DNA of 64,000 nt, taken from the NCBI RefSeq assembly GCF_022163125.1, contig NZ_CP091881.1:5704001-5768000 (forward strand), given 5' to 3'. Below are positions 43,750 to 53,074 of the stretch, in pieces; within the stretch, counting starts at the first letter, position 1, and every line of letters begins with the position of its first letter. Source of the stretch: Paenibacillus sp. HWE-109 (lineage in GTDB: Bacteria; Bacillota; Bacilli; Paenibacillales; NBRC-103111). The notes under the pieces were generated by a model. It did not search any database. It had not been told where the DNA came from and worked only from the letters and a program-made list of their open reading frames with translations. A program made the position numbers and the translations under genes.

Positions 43750-45108
43750 ATGAAACACCGTTACTTACCGATTACTGAGCAGGATCAGAAAGAAATGCTG
43801 GACACCATCGGCATCTCCTCCCTGGAAGAGATGTTTCAGGATATTCCTCAACAGGTTCGCTTTCAGGGTGAACTGAACGTCTCCAAGGCGCTCGATGAGC
43901 AAGGCCTGCTGCGCTACATGCGCGGCTTGGCGGGTCGCAACGCCGACTTTGACCGCTATGCCAGCTTCCTCGGCGCTGGCATCTACGATCATCACCTTCC
44001 GGTGGTGATCAATCACGTCATCTCACGCTCGGAGTTCTACACCGCGTATACGCCTTACCAACCGGAAATCAGCCAGGGCGAGCTGCAGGCGATTTTCGAA
44101 TTTCAGTCGTACATCTGCGAGCTTACCGGCATGGCCGTGGCGAACGCCTCGATGTACGACGGTGCGACGGCGCTGGCCGAAGCCGGCGCTCTTGCCAGCG
44201 GCGCAACGAAGCGAAGCCGGCTGCTTGTCTCCCGCGCTGTACACCCGGAGGCGCGCGCGATTCTTAGCACGACCGCCCGCGGGCTGAACCTGGAAGTGGT
44301 CGAGATCTCACTCACGCCGGAGGGCGTGACGGACCTCGATGACCTCACTTCCAAGCTCAAGGGCGACAAGGCCGCCGCGGTCATCCTCCAATCGCCGAAT
44401 TTCTTCGGCTGCTTGGAGGATATCGCGGCCGTGGAGCCCCTCGCGCACGGCGCGGGCGCGCTGCTCGTCGTGAGCGCGAATCCGCTCACGCTCGGGCTGC
44501 TGGAAGCGCCGGGCAAGCTCGGCGCTGACATCGTCGTCGGCGACTGCCAGCCGCTCGGCATCCCAGCTTCGCTGGGCGGGCCGACGTGCGGCTACTTCGC
44601 CGTCGCCGAAGCCTTGATGCGCCGCATGCCGGGGCGCATCGTGGGCCAAACCGTGGACCGCGCCGGCAAGCGCGGCTTCGTGCTCACGCTGCAAGCGCGG
44701 GAGCAGCACATCCGACGTGAGAAAGCCACGTCGAATATCTGCTCCAACCAAGCGCTTCTCGCGCTCTGCGCATCTGTGTACTTGTCCACGATGGGCAAGC
44801 AGGGCATTCAGGACGTCGGCAAGCTCAACGTCCAGAAAGCCCATTACGCGGCGAATCGCCTCACCGCGTCAAGCAAATTCAAGCTGCCATTCACCGGCAG
44901 CTACTTCAATGAATTCGCCGTCCAATTGCCGGACGGCACGAACGTCCAGGAGCTGAACAGCAAGCTCCTGCAGCATAACATCATCGGCGGCTACGACCTC
45001 GGCCGCGACTATCCCGAACTGGCCGGCCATATGTTGATTGCCGTTACCGAGCAAAGAACGCGCGAAGATATCGACGCCTTCGCCACCGTATTGGAGGAAC
45101 TCGTATGA
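43750..45108 (+). CDS. gcvPA: glycine dehydrogenase (decarboxylating) subunit 1
   Basis: A 452-residue N-terminal half of P protein (KHRYLPITEQDQKEMLDTIGISSLEEMF; YTPYQPEISQGELQAIFEFQ). With gcvPB it forms the PLP enzyme that decarboxylates glycine onto H protein. The start follows GAGAGGAG. The stop overlaps the gcvPB ATG by four bases. The middle of the gene (about 44150-44720) is much more GC-rich than its ends and neighbours; for example 44461-44520 has 42 G or C in 60, against 31 in 43801-43860. Confidence 0.97.
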   Translation: MKHRYLPITEQDQKEMLDTIGISSLEEMFQDIPQQVRFQGELNVSKALDEQGLLRYMRGLAGRNADFDRYASFLGAGIYDHHLPVVINHVISRSEFYTAYTPYQPEISQGELQAIFEFQSYICELTGMAVANASMYDGATALAEAGALASGATKRSRLLVSRAVHPEARAILSTTARGLNLEVVEISLTPEGVTDLDDLTSKLKGDKAAAVILQSPNFFGCLEDIAAVEPLAHGAGALLVVSANPLTLGLLEAPGKLGADIVVGDCQPLGIPASLGGPTCGYFAVAEALMRRMPGRIVGQTVDRAGKRGFVLTLQAREQHIRREKATSNICSNQALLALCASVYLSTMGKQGIQDVGKLNVQKAHYAANRLTASSKFKLPFTGSYFNEFAVQLPDGTNVQELNSKLLQHNIIGGYDLGRDYPELAGHMLIAVTEQRTREDIDAFATVLEELV

Positions 45109-46586
45109 GCGAAAACAACGTGAATGTGAAAGCCGACGGCAAAGCGCTCATTTTCGAAATGAGCCATCCCGGCCGTGTCGCCTATGCCTTGCCGGAATCT
45201 GACGTGCCAGAGCTGAACTTCGATGAAGCGCTGCCTGCGAAATTCATGCGCAAGCTGGCTCCAGACCTTCCGGAAGTGTACGAAGTAGACGTAATCCGTC
45301 ACTACACCGCCCTTTCCCGCCGCAACTTCGGTGTCGATAACGGTTTCTATCCGCTCGGCTCGTGTACGATGAAATACAACCCCAAAATTAATGAGGACGT
45401 CGCCCGCTTCCCAGGCTTCGCCAAAATACATCCGTACCAGCCCGAAGAGTCACTGCAAGGCGCACTGGAGCTGCTCTACAATCTCCAACATGATCTTGAA
45501 GCCCTCACCGGCATGGATCGCGTAACCCTTCAGCCTGCGGCTGGCGCTCATGGCGAGTGGACTGGACTCATGATGATTCGTTCCTACCATGAAAGCCGCG
45601 GCGAGCAAAGAACCAAAGTCATCTGCCCTGACTCTGCCCATGGCACCAATCCGGCCAGCGCTACAGTCGCCGGCTTCGAAACGGTCACGATCAAGTCGAA
45701 CGACCGCGGCCTCGTCAACCTCGATGAGCTGCGTCGTGCAGTTGGCCCAGATACCGCAGCGCTCATGCTCACGAATCCGAACACACTCGGCTTGTTCGAA
45801 GAACAAATCGTCGAAATTGCTGAGATCGTCCACGCCGCCGGCGGACTCCTCTATTACGACGGAGCCAATGCCAACGCGATTATGGGCATCACGCGACCAG
45901 GCGACATGGGCTTCGATGTGGTGCATCTCAACTTGCACAAAACGATGAGCACACCGCACGGGGGAGGCGGTCCTGGCGCTGGCCCCGTCGGTGTCAAAGA
46001 AAAGCTGATCCCTTTCCTTCCAACGCCGCTGGTCGCCAAACGCGAAGATGGCAGCTTCTATTTCGATTACAATTATCCGCAAACGATCGGACGCGTCAAA
46101 GGTTATTACGGCAACTTCGGCATTCTTGTCCGAGCGTATACGTACATCCGCACACTTGGTCCTGAAGGCTTGCGCAAAGTTTCCGAATACGCCGTGCTCA
46201 ATGCCAACTACATGCTTGCCCGGTTAACACCGTATTTCGATGTGCCTCATCCCCGTTTCTGCAAGCATGAATTCGTGCTTTCCGGCAACAGGCAGAAGAA
46301 ACTGGGTGTCCGCACGCTTGATATTGCCAAGCGCTTGCTCGACTTTGGCTATCACCCGCCAACCATTTATTTCCCGCTCAGCGTGGAAGAATGCATCATG
46401 ATTGAGCCAACAGAAACGGAAAGCAAACAGACGTTGGATGAATTTATCGATACGATGATTGCCATCTCCAAAGAAGCCGAAGAAAATCCGGAATTGGTCA
46501 AAAATGCCCCATACACCACCGTAGTCAGCCGAATGGACGAAGCACTCGCCGCGCGCAAACCCGTTCTTAACTGTACTTGCGGATAG
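45105..46586 (+). CDS. gcvPB: glycine dehydrogenase (decarboxylating) subunit 2
   Basis: A 493-residue C-terminal half of P protein, carrying the PLP-binding lysine K279 in HLNLHKTMSTPHGGGGPG and the SCTMKYNPK and PDSAHGTNPASA blocks. It completes the glycine decarboxylase with gcvPA, whose stop it overlaps by four bases. It is the last gene of the riboswitch operon; a terminator follows. Confidence 0.97.
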   Translation: MSENNVNVKADGKALIFEMSHPGRVAYALPESDVPELNFDEALPAKFMRKLAPDLPEVYEVDVIRHYTALSRRNFGVDNGFYPLGSCTMKYNPKINEDVARFPGFAKIHPYQPEESLQGALELLYNLQHDLEALTGMDRVTLQPAAGAHGEWTGLMMIRSYHESRGEQRTKVICPDSAHGTNPASATVAGFETVTIKSNDRGLVNLDELRRAVGPDTAALMLTNPNTLGLFEEQIVEIAEIVHAAGGLLYYDGANANAIMGITRPGDMGFDVVHLNLHKTMSTPHGGGGPGAGPVGVKEKLIPFLPTPLVAKREDGSFYFDYNYPQTIGRVKGYYGNFGILVRAYTYIRTLGPEGLRKVSEYAVLNANYMLARLTPYFDVPHPRFCKHEFVLSGNRQKKLGVRTLDIAKRLLDFGYHPPTIYFPLSVEECIMIEPTETESKQTLDEFIDTMIAISKEAEENPELVKNAPYTTVVSRMDEALAARKPVLNCTCG

Positions 46587-46603
46587 TCCCTTACTTCACA
46601 CTT

Positions 46604-46644
46604 GCCCGCCTCTTCCGCTTATTCAGCGATGAGGCGGGCTTTCT
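46604..46644 (+). terminator. terminator of the gcvT-gcvPA-gcvPB operon
   Basis: GCCCGCCTC pairs with GAGGCGGGC and is followed by TTTCTCATT, 18 bases after the gcvPB stop. Confidence 0.8.
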
Positions 46645-46753
46645 CATTCCTGCGACATGATCCTTGGATCGCCCGCATATAACGTACGACGGGGAACAAA
46701 CCTTGGACAAGACCATTCATTAAGCAGTTGCCTGGCCACTAAGGAGCGATGAA

Positions 46754-48997
46754 ATGACCAAACGACGATGGTATTACCGTCTTCTATTCTCTTATTTGCC
46801 CGTTTTTTTTATGATTACGTCCCTGCTGATTGTGCTAATCATTCTGTCCATCAGTCAGTTGTCCAGAAAAGAAGCCGAGAAAGCCAATCATACCTATGCG
46901 CTGCACGTCATGCAATCCATCGATTACGCCTTGAAGACCGTGGATGAATATGTAATTAAGGAAATTCAGACCGATGAGCGGATCGAACAGTTTTTCGGCA
47001 ATACCTTTGCGGGAAATCCGTATTTCTCTGCTTATGAAGTGACTGAGATGATCGTGGGAATGATGAATTACAACAAATTTATTGACTCTGTTTATTTCTA
47101 CCGCGCTTCCGATCAAGTCGTTCTTAGCCCTAACACCATGATGAAAGCTGAACGTTTCGGGGACAAACCATTTATTGAAGCCATGATGCAAAGTCCTTCG
47201 CTTTACCAGCTGACGAATCAGCGCATCTACAAAGAATTTGCCGAAATGGATCAGCGCAAAGCTGTCATTTCACTAGTCCGCAAATATCCGCTCTTATCCG
47301 GGAAAAAAGGTCTCGTTACCGTCAATATCAGCATGGACGCGATTGTCCGCATGGTTGGAGACATGTCCGCCTCCAATGTGAGCTTTATCGATATTTATGA
47401 CGCTGAAGGCAAGCAATTAATGGCCTCCGGAAACTATATTGGCCAAACTGACTTCAAGAAAAGAGGCTCTGAGCTAACGCGGATTCAGTCGGATTATACG
47501 AACTGGGAATATCGCAGCGGATTAAATGATGAGCATTTATATACCTTCACTTCGGTATTTTCCTATATTTGGATTGGCTTAGGCCTGTTTATGGTTGTCG
47601 TTGGAGGTGTGTGGATCACCTATGTGACGAACCGCAATTACAAACCGATGGAGCTGATTATGGCCCGCATCCAGACGCACTCCGAGTTCAATTCCATAGG
47701 TCAAGAAAACAAGAAGCAGGATGAGTTCCAGTATATCGATTGGGCCCTCGGCAATTTAATGGAACAATCGAGCCGCTATGAGAAACAGCATGAGGAGGAT
47801 GTCATTTTCCGGCGGCGTCACTTTTTCAAAGAATGGCTCGAGGGCAATCGCGTTATTCAAACCGAGGAATGGCAGGCCGAAATGGCCCGATTGCAGCTGC
47901 CATCCACTTATGAACGGATGACAACCGTCGTTATTGAGCTCGATAAATATATGGAAGTATGCCGCATGTTCTCACAGAAGGATCAAGATTTGCTTAAATT
48001 TGTTTTGATTCGCGTCGTCTATGAGACCGCCGAACTGTTGGGCCTCACCCTATGGGCGGAATGGACCGCAGCTCATCGGCTGAGTGTCATTGTGTTTACC
48101 CGAATGGAGCTGAGAAAGAGCGAGAAACTCGTTGCCGATCTGAGTGAAGACGTGCGCTCGTGGGTTGAACAGCATCTGATCTTTCGCGTCACGATCGGCG
48201 TTGGTCAGGTGGTTGAAGATCTGCAAGAACTCGCGCAATCCTATGATGCGGCAGTCCACGTCCTGCGATTCAAGTCCTCGTTAGGCACCAATCGAGTCAG
48301 CTTCTATTGGGAAACTGAAAGCTCCCGGGACAGAGAGATGTATGCGCATTTGCCCCTCGTCAAATCGCTGGCCCAAGCCTTTCGCCTGGGAGAGAAGGAA
48401 TGGAAAACGCTGCTTGAGCAGATCTTTACCGAACTCAAAATCGGTTTATTCTCCTACGACGAGATTCGCAACTTGATGAACTACATGGTGTATCACCTGC
48501 ACCGCGAAATCGCTGAGCTATCGGCTGAGCTGCAAAGTATGTGGAAGGCAGAAACACTGCCTCCATTAAACGACGCCATCGAGCAGTTCGATACGCTTGA
48601 AGAAGTGTACGCTGTATGGCTGACTTTGCTGGAAGGAGCAGCTGAGAAAATGGCTGCTTTGCGGGAAGTCCGCAGCACCCATGCCTTGATGAAGCAAGTC
48701 CGGTCCTACATGGAAGCCCACCTCTCAGATCCTGGGTTATCGCTTAATTCATTAAGCGAACGATTCCAGCTGCATGCTTCACAAGTAAGCCGTGCCTTCA
48801 AAGAGGAGTTCGGGGAAAAATTCGTCGATCACCTCATCAAAATTCGCATGGAGCATGCCAAAAAACTGTTGGAGGTCAGCCGGATCTCCGTTCAGGACAT
48901 CGGTATTCAGGTTGGCTACACACATGCGATCTCCTTTATTCGCGCTTTCAAAAAATATACCGGCATGACGCCCGGCGAATATCGCAGAGATGAGTGA
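46754..48997 (+). CDS. membrane-bound AraC-family regulator with extracellular sensor
   Basis: A 747-residue one-component membrane regulator. Its first helix is at about 10-35 (LLFSYLPVFFMITSLLIVLIILSIS), an extracellular Cache-like sensor spans about 36-265, a second helix (about 270-293; IWIGLGLFMVVVGGVWITYVT) leads to a cytoplasmic region, and the C-terminus has two AraC helix-turn-helices (LSLNSLSERFQLHASQVSRAFKEEFG and VQDIGIQVGYTHAISFIRAFKKYTG). Such proteins commonly activate an adjacent sugar transporter operon; here LplB/LplC-type permeases follow. AAGGAG precedes the ATG. Confidence 0.9.
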   Translation: MTKRRWYYRLLFSYLPVFFMITSLLIVLIILSISQLSRKEAEKANHTYALHVMQSIDYALKTVDEYVIKEIQTDERIEQFFGNTFAGNPYFSAYEVTEMIVGMMNYNKFIDSVYFYRASDQVVLSPNTMMKAERFGDKPFIEAMMQSPSLYQLTNQRIYKEFAEMDQRKAVISLVRKYPLLSGKKGLVTVNISMDAIVRMVGDMSASNVSFIDIYDAEGKQLMASGNYIGQTDFKKRGSELTRIQSDYTNWEYRSGLNDEHLYTFTSVFSYIWIGLGLFMVVVGGVWITYVTNRNYKPMELIMARIQTHSEFNSIGQENKKQDEFQYIDWALGNLMEQSSRYEKQHEEDVIFRRRHFFKEWLEGNRVIQTEEWQAEMARLQLPSTYERMTTVVIELDKYMEVCRMFSQKDQDLLKFVLIRVVYETAELLGLTLWAEWTAAHRLSVIVFTRMELRKSEKLVADLSEDVRSWVEQHLIFRVTIGVGQVVEDLQELAQSYDAAVHVLRFKSSLGTNRVSFYWETESSRDREMYAHLPLVKSLAQAFRLGEKEWKTLLEQIFTELKIGLFSYDEIRNLMNYMVYHLHREIAELSAELQSMWKAETLPPLNDAIEQFDTLEEVYAVWLTLLEGAAEKMAALREVRSTHALMKQVRSYMEAHLSDPGLSLNSLSERFQLHASQVSRAFKEEFGEKFVDHLIKIRMEHAKKLLEVSRISVQDIGIQVGYTHAISFIRAFKKYTGMTPGEYRRDE

Positions 48998-49006
48998 CAC
49001 TTCTGA

Positions 49007-49282
49007 GAAAAACGGCTTTGCCGCCCTGAGAGATCAGCCTCTAAGTAGCGACAAAATCTGTTAAGGGAACTAGAGGTCGCTATTTTGGCAAATAGCAGGG
49101 TTGCTAGGGCAATAGCGGAACTATAGGGTCTTATTTCCACCAAAAGAGCTGAATTTCCCAGAAAACAGCAAAATAGCGGACTGTAGTTCCCTCAACCTCA
49201 CAATAATCACGCTTTTTGCTAGAATAGCGCACTGTAGTTCCCTCCGCGCGAGCAGCCCGGGCAACTGCTCATTCACTCCAGA
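49007..49282. repeat. 275-bp dispersed intergenic repeat, copy B
   Basis: Full-length homologue of 12678-12952 in the same orientation. It starts about ten bases after the AraC regulator stop. The remaining gap (49283-49500) holds an AT-rich leader with a TATATT -10-like word near 49407 but no identified operator. Confidence 0.85.
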
Positions 49283-49500
49283 ACATATAAATTCTTATAT
49301 TCCAAGAAAAGCTTATCGTTAATTATTGCTCATTGCTCAGCTCCGAAAATCCCCCAATCCCTTATGCGGCGCGGGTTTATTAAAAGAGTTTATGCACTGA
49401 ATCTTGTATATTGAGAGCAGCTTCCCGCTGGGTTACATTGATTCCATCGACGACAGGAACAACAGATGGCTTCATGTTACAGCCCAAGGAGGTGAAACCA

Positions 49501-50421
49501 ATGATATCCAAAGCCAACTCTTCTTCGCCCCGTCGTCGCTTCCAGCAAAATATTCCGCTGCTTATCATGTTTGTCCCCGTTCTTTTGTACTTTATTATTT
49601 TCAAGTACTTCCCGATAGCGGGGAATATCATCGCCTTTAAGAACTACAATTTGATGGAAGGCATCTGGGGCAGCCCCTGGGTTGGCTTAAAGCACTTCAA
49701 GGTCTTGTTTACCCAGCCTCAGACCCTCACCATCATCCGCAATACGTTTACGCTAAGCCTCCTCAGCATTGTTGTCGGCTTTCCGTTTCCCATCCTGATT
49801 GCGGTCTTGCTCAATGAACTCAGGGCAATCCGCTTCAAACGTATGGTTCAGACTTTGATCTACCTCCCTCACTTCTTCTCCTGGGTTATCATCGGAGGGA
49901 TTGTCGTCACCATCTTCTCTCAACAATCCGGCATCGTGAACAAATTGCTGGAGCTGTGGACGGGGCACTCCATCGCTTTCTTGTATCAAGAACATAGTTG
50001 GCTGGCCATCTTCCTCGGTTCTGGCATATGGAAAGAAGCCGGTTGGGGAGCCATCATCTATCTGGCAGCCCTGGCATCTATCGATTCGCATCTGTACGAA
50101 GCAGCCAGCATAGACGGCGCATCCAAGTGGCGGCAGATGTGGCATATAACCTTGCCAGGCATCCGCAGCACGATTGTGCTGATGCTCATCCTAGGCATGG
50201 GCAATGTCATGGAAGTCGGCTTCGATCATGTGTACACGCTGCAAAACGCGGCTGTCTCTGACATCTCCAGTGTGATCAGCACGTACATCTTCATTGTCGG
50301 GGTCCAAGGCGGCCAGTTTAGTTTAACGACAGCCGTCGGCTTATTCGAATCTCTGGTTGGTTTCTTTCTTGTCGTCCTTTCGAACCAGCTAGCCAGAAAA
50401 TTCGATCAAGGGCTGTGGTAA
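49501..50421 (+). CDS. sugar ABC transporter permease, LplB type
   Basis: A 306-residue permease with the LplB-type N-terminus (IPLLIMFVPVLLYFIIFKYFPIAGNIIAFKNYNL) and EAA loop (HLYEAASIDGASKWRQMWHITLPGIRS). ATG 49501 follows AAGGAGGTG, a near-perfect ribosome-binding site, so the in-frame upstream ATG at 49411 is not used. It forms a heterodimer with the next permease. Confidence 0.93.
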   Translation: MISKANSSSPRRRFQQNIPLLIMFVPVLLYFIIFKYFPIAGNIIAFKNYNLMEGIWGSPWVGLKHFKVLFTQPQTLTIIRNTFTLSLLSIVVGFPFPILIAVLLNELRAIRFKRMVQTLIYLPHFFSWVIIGGIVVTIFSQQSGIVNKLLELWTGHSIAFLYQEHSWLAIFLGSGIWKEAGWGAIIYLAALASIDSHLYEAASIDGASKWRQMWHITLPGIRSTIVLMLILGMGNVMEVGFDHVYTLQNAAVSDISSVISTYIFIVGVQGGQFSLTTAVGLFESLVGFFLVVLSNQLARKFDQGLW

Positions 50422-50440
50422 GAAAGGAGCCTCTCTCCTC

Positions 50441-51316
50441 ATGAAACCAACATGGGATGAAAAAATCTTTTATATCGTCAATTATATCTTCCTGGGGCTC
50501 GTCGCTTTAAGTTGTGTCCTGCCGCTCCTTCATATTGTTTCCCTGTCGCTCAGCAGCTATCAGGCTATTGTATCGGGGCAAGTCACCTTATGGCCAAAGG
50601 GCTGGACGTGGGAAGCCTACAAAGCGTTGTATGACGGCACGAATTTGGTCAAAGCTTTTCGCAATAGTGTCATTATTACCGTTGTTGGTGTTGTGCTGAG
50701 CATGGTATTTACCATCCTGGCAGCTTATCCGCTGGCCAAAAAGTTTTTCTACGCGCGCCGCTTTTTCACACTGTTCATTGTCTTCACGATGCTCTTCGGC
50801 ACACCGCTGATCCCGCTTTTCCTGATCGTGAAAAGTTTAGGCTTGCTCAATACCTACGGGGCGATCTGGATGCCAGGTCTAATCAGCGCCTTTAATATGC
50901 TCGTGCTGCGCACCTTTATTATGAATGTGCCTGAGGAGTTGGAAGAGGCTGCGCGACTGGACGGATGCGGGGAATGGAAACTGCTCGCCACGATTATTTT
51001 GCCTTTATCGATGCCCGTGATAGCCACTTTAACTTTGTTCTATGGGGTCGGTTACTGGAACTCATTTCTACACGTACTTATGTTTCTAAATGACAGCACA
51101 CGAATGAATCTGGCTGTGATGATCCAGCAGATGGTTGCCAGTCAATCCGTGCTTCAGGAGCTGAATGCCATCAAACAGGATGATCTGCAGCAAATGACAC
51201 CGGAATCCATCAAATCGGCAGGGGTCATCGTTTTAATTGTTCCCATGCTGCTGATCTACCCTTTCTTGCAGAAGTATTTTGTCAAAGGGGTTATGATCGG
51301 CGCCATTAAAGGTTAA
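50441..51316 (+). CDS. sugar ABC transporter permease, LplC/YtcP type
   Basis: A 291-residue permease with EAA loop EELEEAARLDGCGEWKLLATIILPLSMP and the C-terminal YPFLQKYFVKGVMIGAIKG typical of LplC/YtcP. It follows the LplB-type gene by 19 bases with AAAGGAG upstream. ATP hydrolysis must come from an ATPase encoded elsewhere. Confidence 0.93.
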   Translation: MKPTWDEKIFYIVNYIFLGLVALSCVLPLLHIVSLSLSSYQAIVSGQVTLWPKGWTWEAYKALYDGTNLVKAFRNSVIITVVGVVLSMVFTILAAYPLAKKFFYARRFFTLFIVFTMLFGTPLIPLFLIVKSLGLLNTYGAIWMPGLISAFNMLVLRTFIMNVPEELEEAARLDGCGEWKLLATIILPLSMPVIATLTLFYGVGYWNSFLHVLMFLNDSTRMNLAVMIQQMVASQSVLQELNAIKQDDLQQMTPESIKSAGVIVLIVPMLLIYPFLQKYFVKGVMIGAIKG

Positions 51317-51344
51317 CAACGCATGCATTGAAGGGGGTCCCACC

Positions 51345-53018
51345 ATGTCCAGAATGACCAAAAATCAACGTAATACCTTGTTTATTTCCCTAGCTTGTCT
51401 TACTTTGCTTGCTGGCTGCACAACGCCAAAACAAACCGATCCAGGCGCTTCGGCCAGCCCAAATGCTCCGAAACCTACGGAAGCTGCCAAGCGTGGAGCG
51501 ATCAATGTATCCGTTTATGACCGCGGCAACGTAGCGCCCGAGGAAGGCAATTGGGATAAAAACCGCTGGATCGATTGGATTAATCAAAACGGTCCTGTCG
51601 ATGTCAAGTACACGCCTGTCCCCCGCTGGGAATCATTCCCTAAATTCAATGCTCTCCTGGCATCCGGCACTGCTCCCGATTTGATTCTCGAGTATGATGC
51701 CAACTATCGGAATAGCTGGTATTCTCAGAAGCTGATAATGCCAATTGATGACATGATCGCTAAATACAGCACAACCTATAAGTCAATTTTGGAGAAATAC
51801 CCGCTGCTGCGCAAAATTGGCACGAAAGAAGATGGCAAACTCTATGAGATCGGACGTTTGAATGTCGTTGCTCCACATCATCGGCTGCTGATCCGCGAAG
51901 ATTGGCTGCAGAAGCTGAACCTGCCTGTGCCGACAACGACGGAGGAATTATATAAGGTAGCTCAAGCATTCGTGAATCAGGATCCTGACGGCAACGGTAA
52001 AAAAGATACATTCGGGATCAATCTCAGCGGTGTCGGCTTCTCCGTCATCAGCCATATCTTCGGTCGTTCCATCGACTGGGCTGTGCAGAACGATAAGTTC
52101 GTGCACGATTGGGAACGGCTTCAAGCGTCTGTGGAATTCCAGAAGCGATTGTTTGACGATGGCTTGGTCGATAAAGATTTTCTCACAGATAAAAACGGAC
52201 AGAAGGGCATACAGGATTTCATGAATGGCAAATTAGGTATTTTCGCTATCGATAGTGCGTGGTTTACAATTCCTAATTATGAGACGTTTAAGAAAAATAA
52301 TCCCGATGCCAAAGTCATCCCAATCGCGTTGCCGAAAAGCCAGTTCGGGCAATTCTCCCCAATTATCGCCACTCCTGTCCAAATGGTCGGTGTCGTTAAC
52401 GCGAAAGCCAAAGATCCCAAAGCGATCATGCAATACATCGACTGGATGGTCGAACCTAAGAACGCTACTTTGCTGAAAAACGGAATTGACGGCGTACACT
52501 CCAAAGTAGGGTCCAATGGATGTCCGCAGCCTATCGATACCGAGAAAAATAAGAAAGAGCTCTACACGGATGATTTGAACATGATGAGATCCGATTTGCT
52601 GCTGGGCAAATGTGCGGAAGTGTACTTGGTCAACCTGCGTCCTGAAGTACCTACACAAAAAGAACTGCTGGATATCAACCTGAAATCCAAAGATATTTAC
52701 ATTAGCAAAGATCGTCCTGTTCCTTCTCTCGGTGCTGACTTCCTCCCTGTGCTTCCAGACGATTTGCAAGCCATCGTGAAGACCACAACGAAATCAAACA
52801 GTATCGACAAAGGCGATATCTGGTTGAAAGCTCTAGTAGGCGGCAAAAACTACACGGCCGAGCAAGCCATCAAAGATGCCAAGGAGGTGTGGGACAAAGC
52901 AGGCGGCAAACAAGTCGATGATTATTACGCTGCGTGGTATGAGAAAAATAAAGCGAATACCTTCAGCATCGATGATCTCTACAAGTTTGCTGAACAGTCA
53001 CAAAAAGAACTAAAATAG
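51345..53018 (+). CDS. sugar ABC transporter substrate-binding lipoprotein, LipO type
   Basis: A 557-residue lipoprotein (lipobox LTLLAGC, C25) with an extracellular binding fold typical of the long LipO/LplA-like proteins paired with LplB/LplC. It has an EF-hand-like DPDGNGKKDTFG loop near 210 that may bind calcium. It delivers an oligosaccharide to the permeases just upstream in the operon. GGGGG precedes the ATG. The large secreted glycosidase downstream may generate its ligand. Confidence 0.93.
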   Translation: MSRMTKNQRNTLFISLACLTLLAGCTTPKQTDPGASASPNAPKPTEAAKRGAINVSVYDRGNVAPEEGNWDKNRWIDWINQNGPVDVKYTPVPRWESFPKFNALLASGTAPDLILEYDANYRNSWYSQKLIMPIDDMIAKYSTTYKSILEKYPLLRKIGTKEDGKLYEIGRLNVVAPHHRLLIREDWLQKLNLPVPTTTEELYKVAQAFVNQDPDGNGKKDTFGINLSGVGFSVISHIFGRSIDWAVQNDKFVHDWERLQASVEFQKRLFDDGLVDKDFLTDKNGQKGIQDFMNGKLGIFAIDSAWFTIPNYETFKKNNPDAKVIPIALPKSQFGQFSPIIATPVQMVGVVNAKAKDPKAIMQYIDWMVEPKNATLLKNGIDGVHSKVGSNGCPQPIDTEKNKKELYTDDLNMMRSDLLLGKCAEVYLVNLRPEVPTQKELLDINLKSKDIYISKDRPVPSLGADFLPVLPDDLQAIVKTTTKSNSIDKGDIWLKALVGGKNYTAEQAIKDAKEVWDKAGGKQVDDYYAAWYEKNKANTFSIDDLYKFAEQSQKELK

Positions 53019-53074
53019 CAGAACCCCGGATAGGGATTAGGGAATCGTATTGATATTCTCTTATGGAGGTCATT

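Noticed and set aside
44308..44844. 178-residue minus-strand frame in gcvPA
   Set aside because: Long open frames on the opposite strand are expected in GC-rich sequence; the residues are Arg/Ala-rich without motifs.
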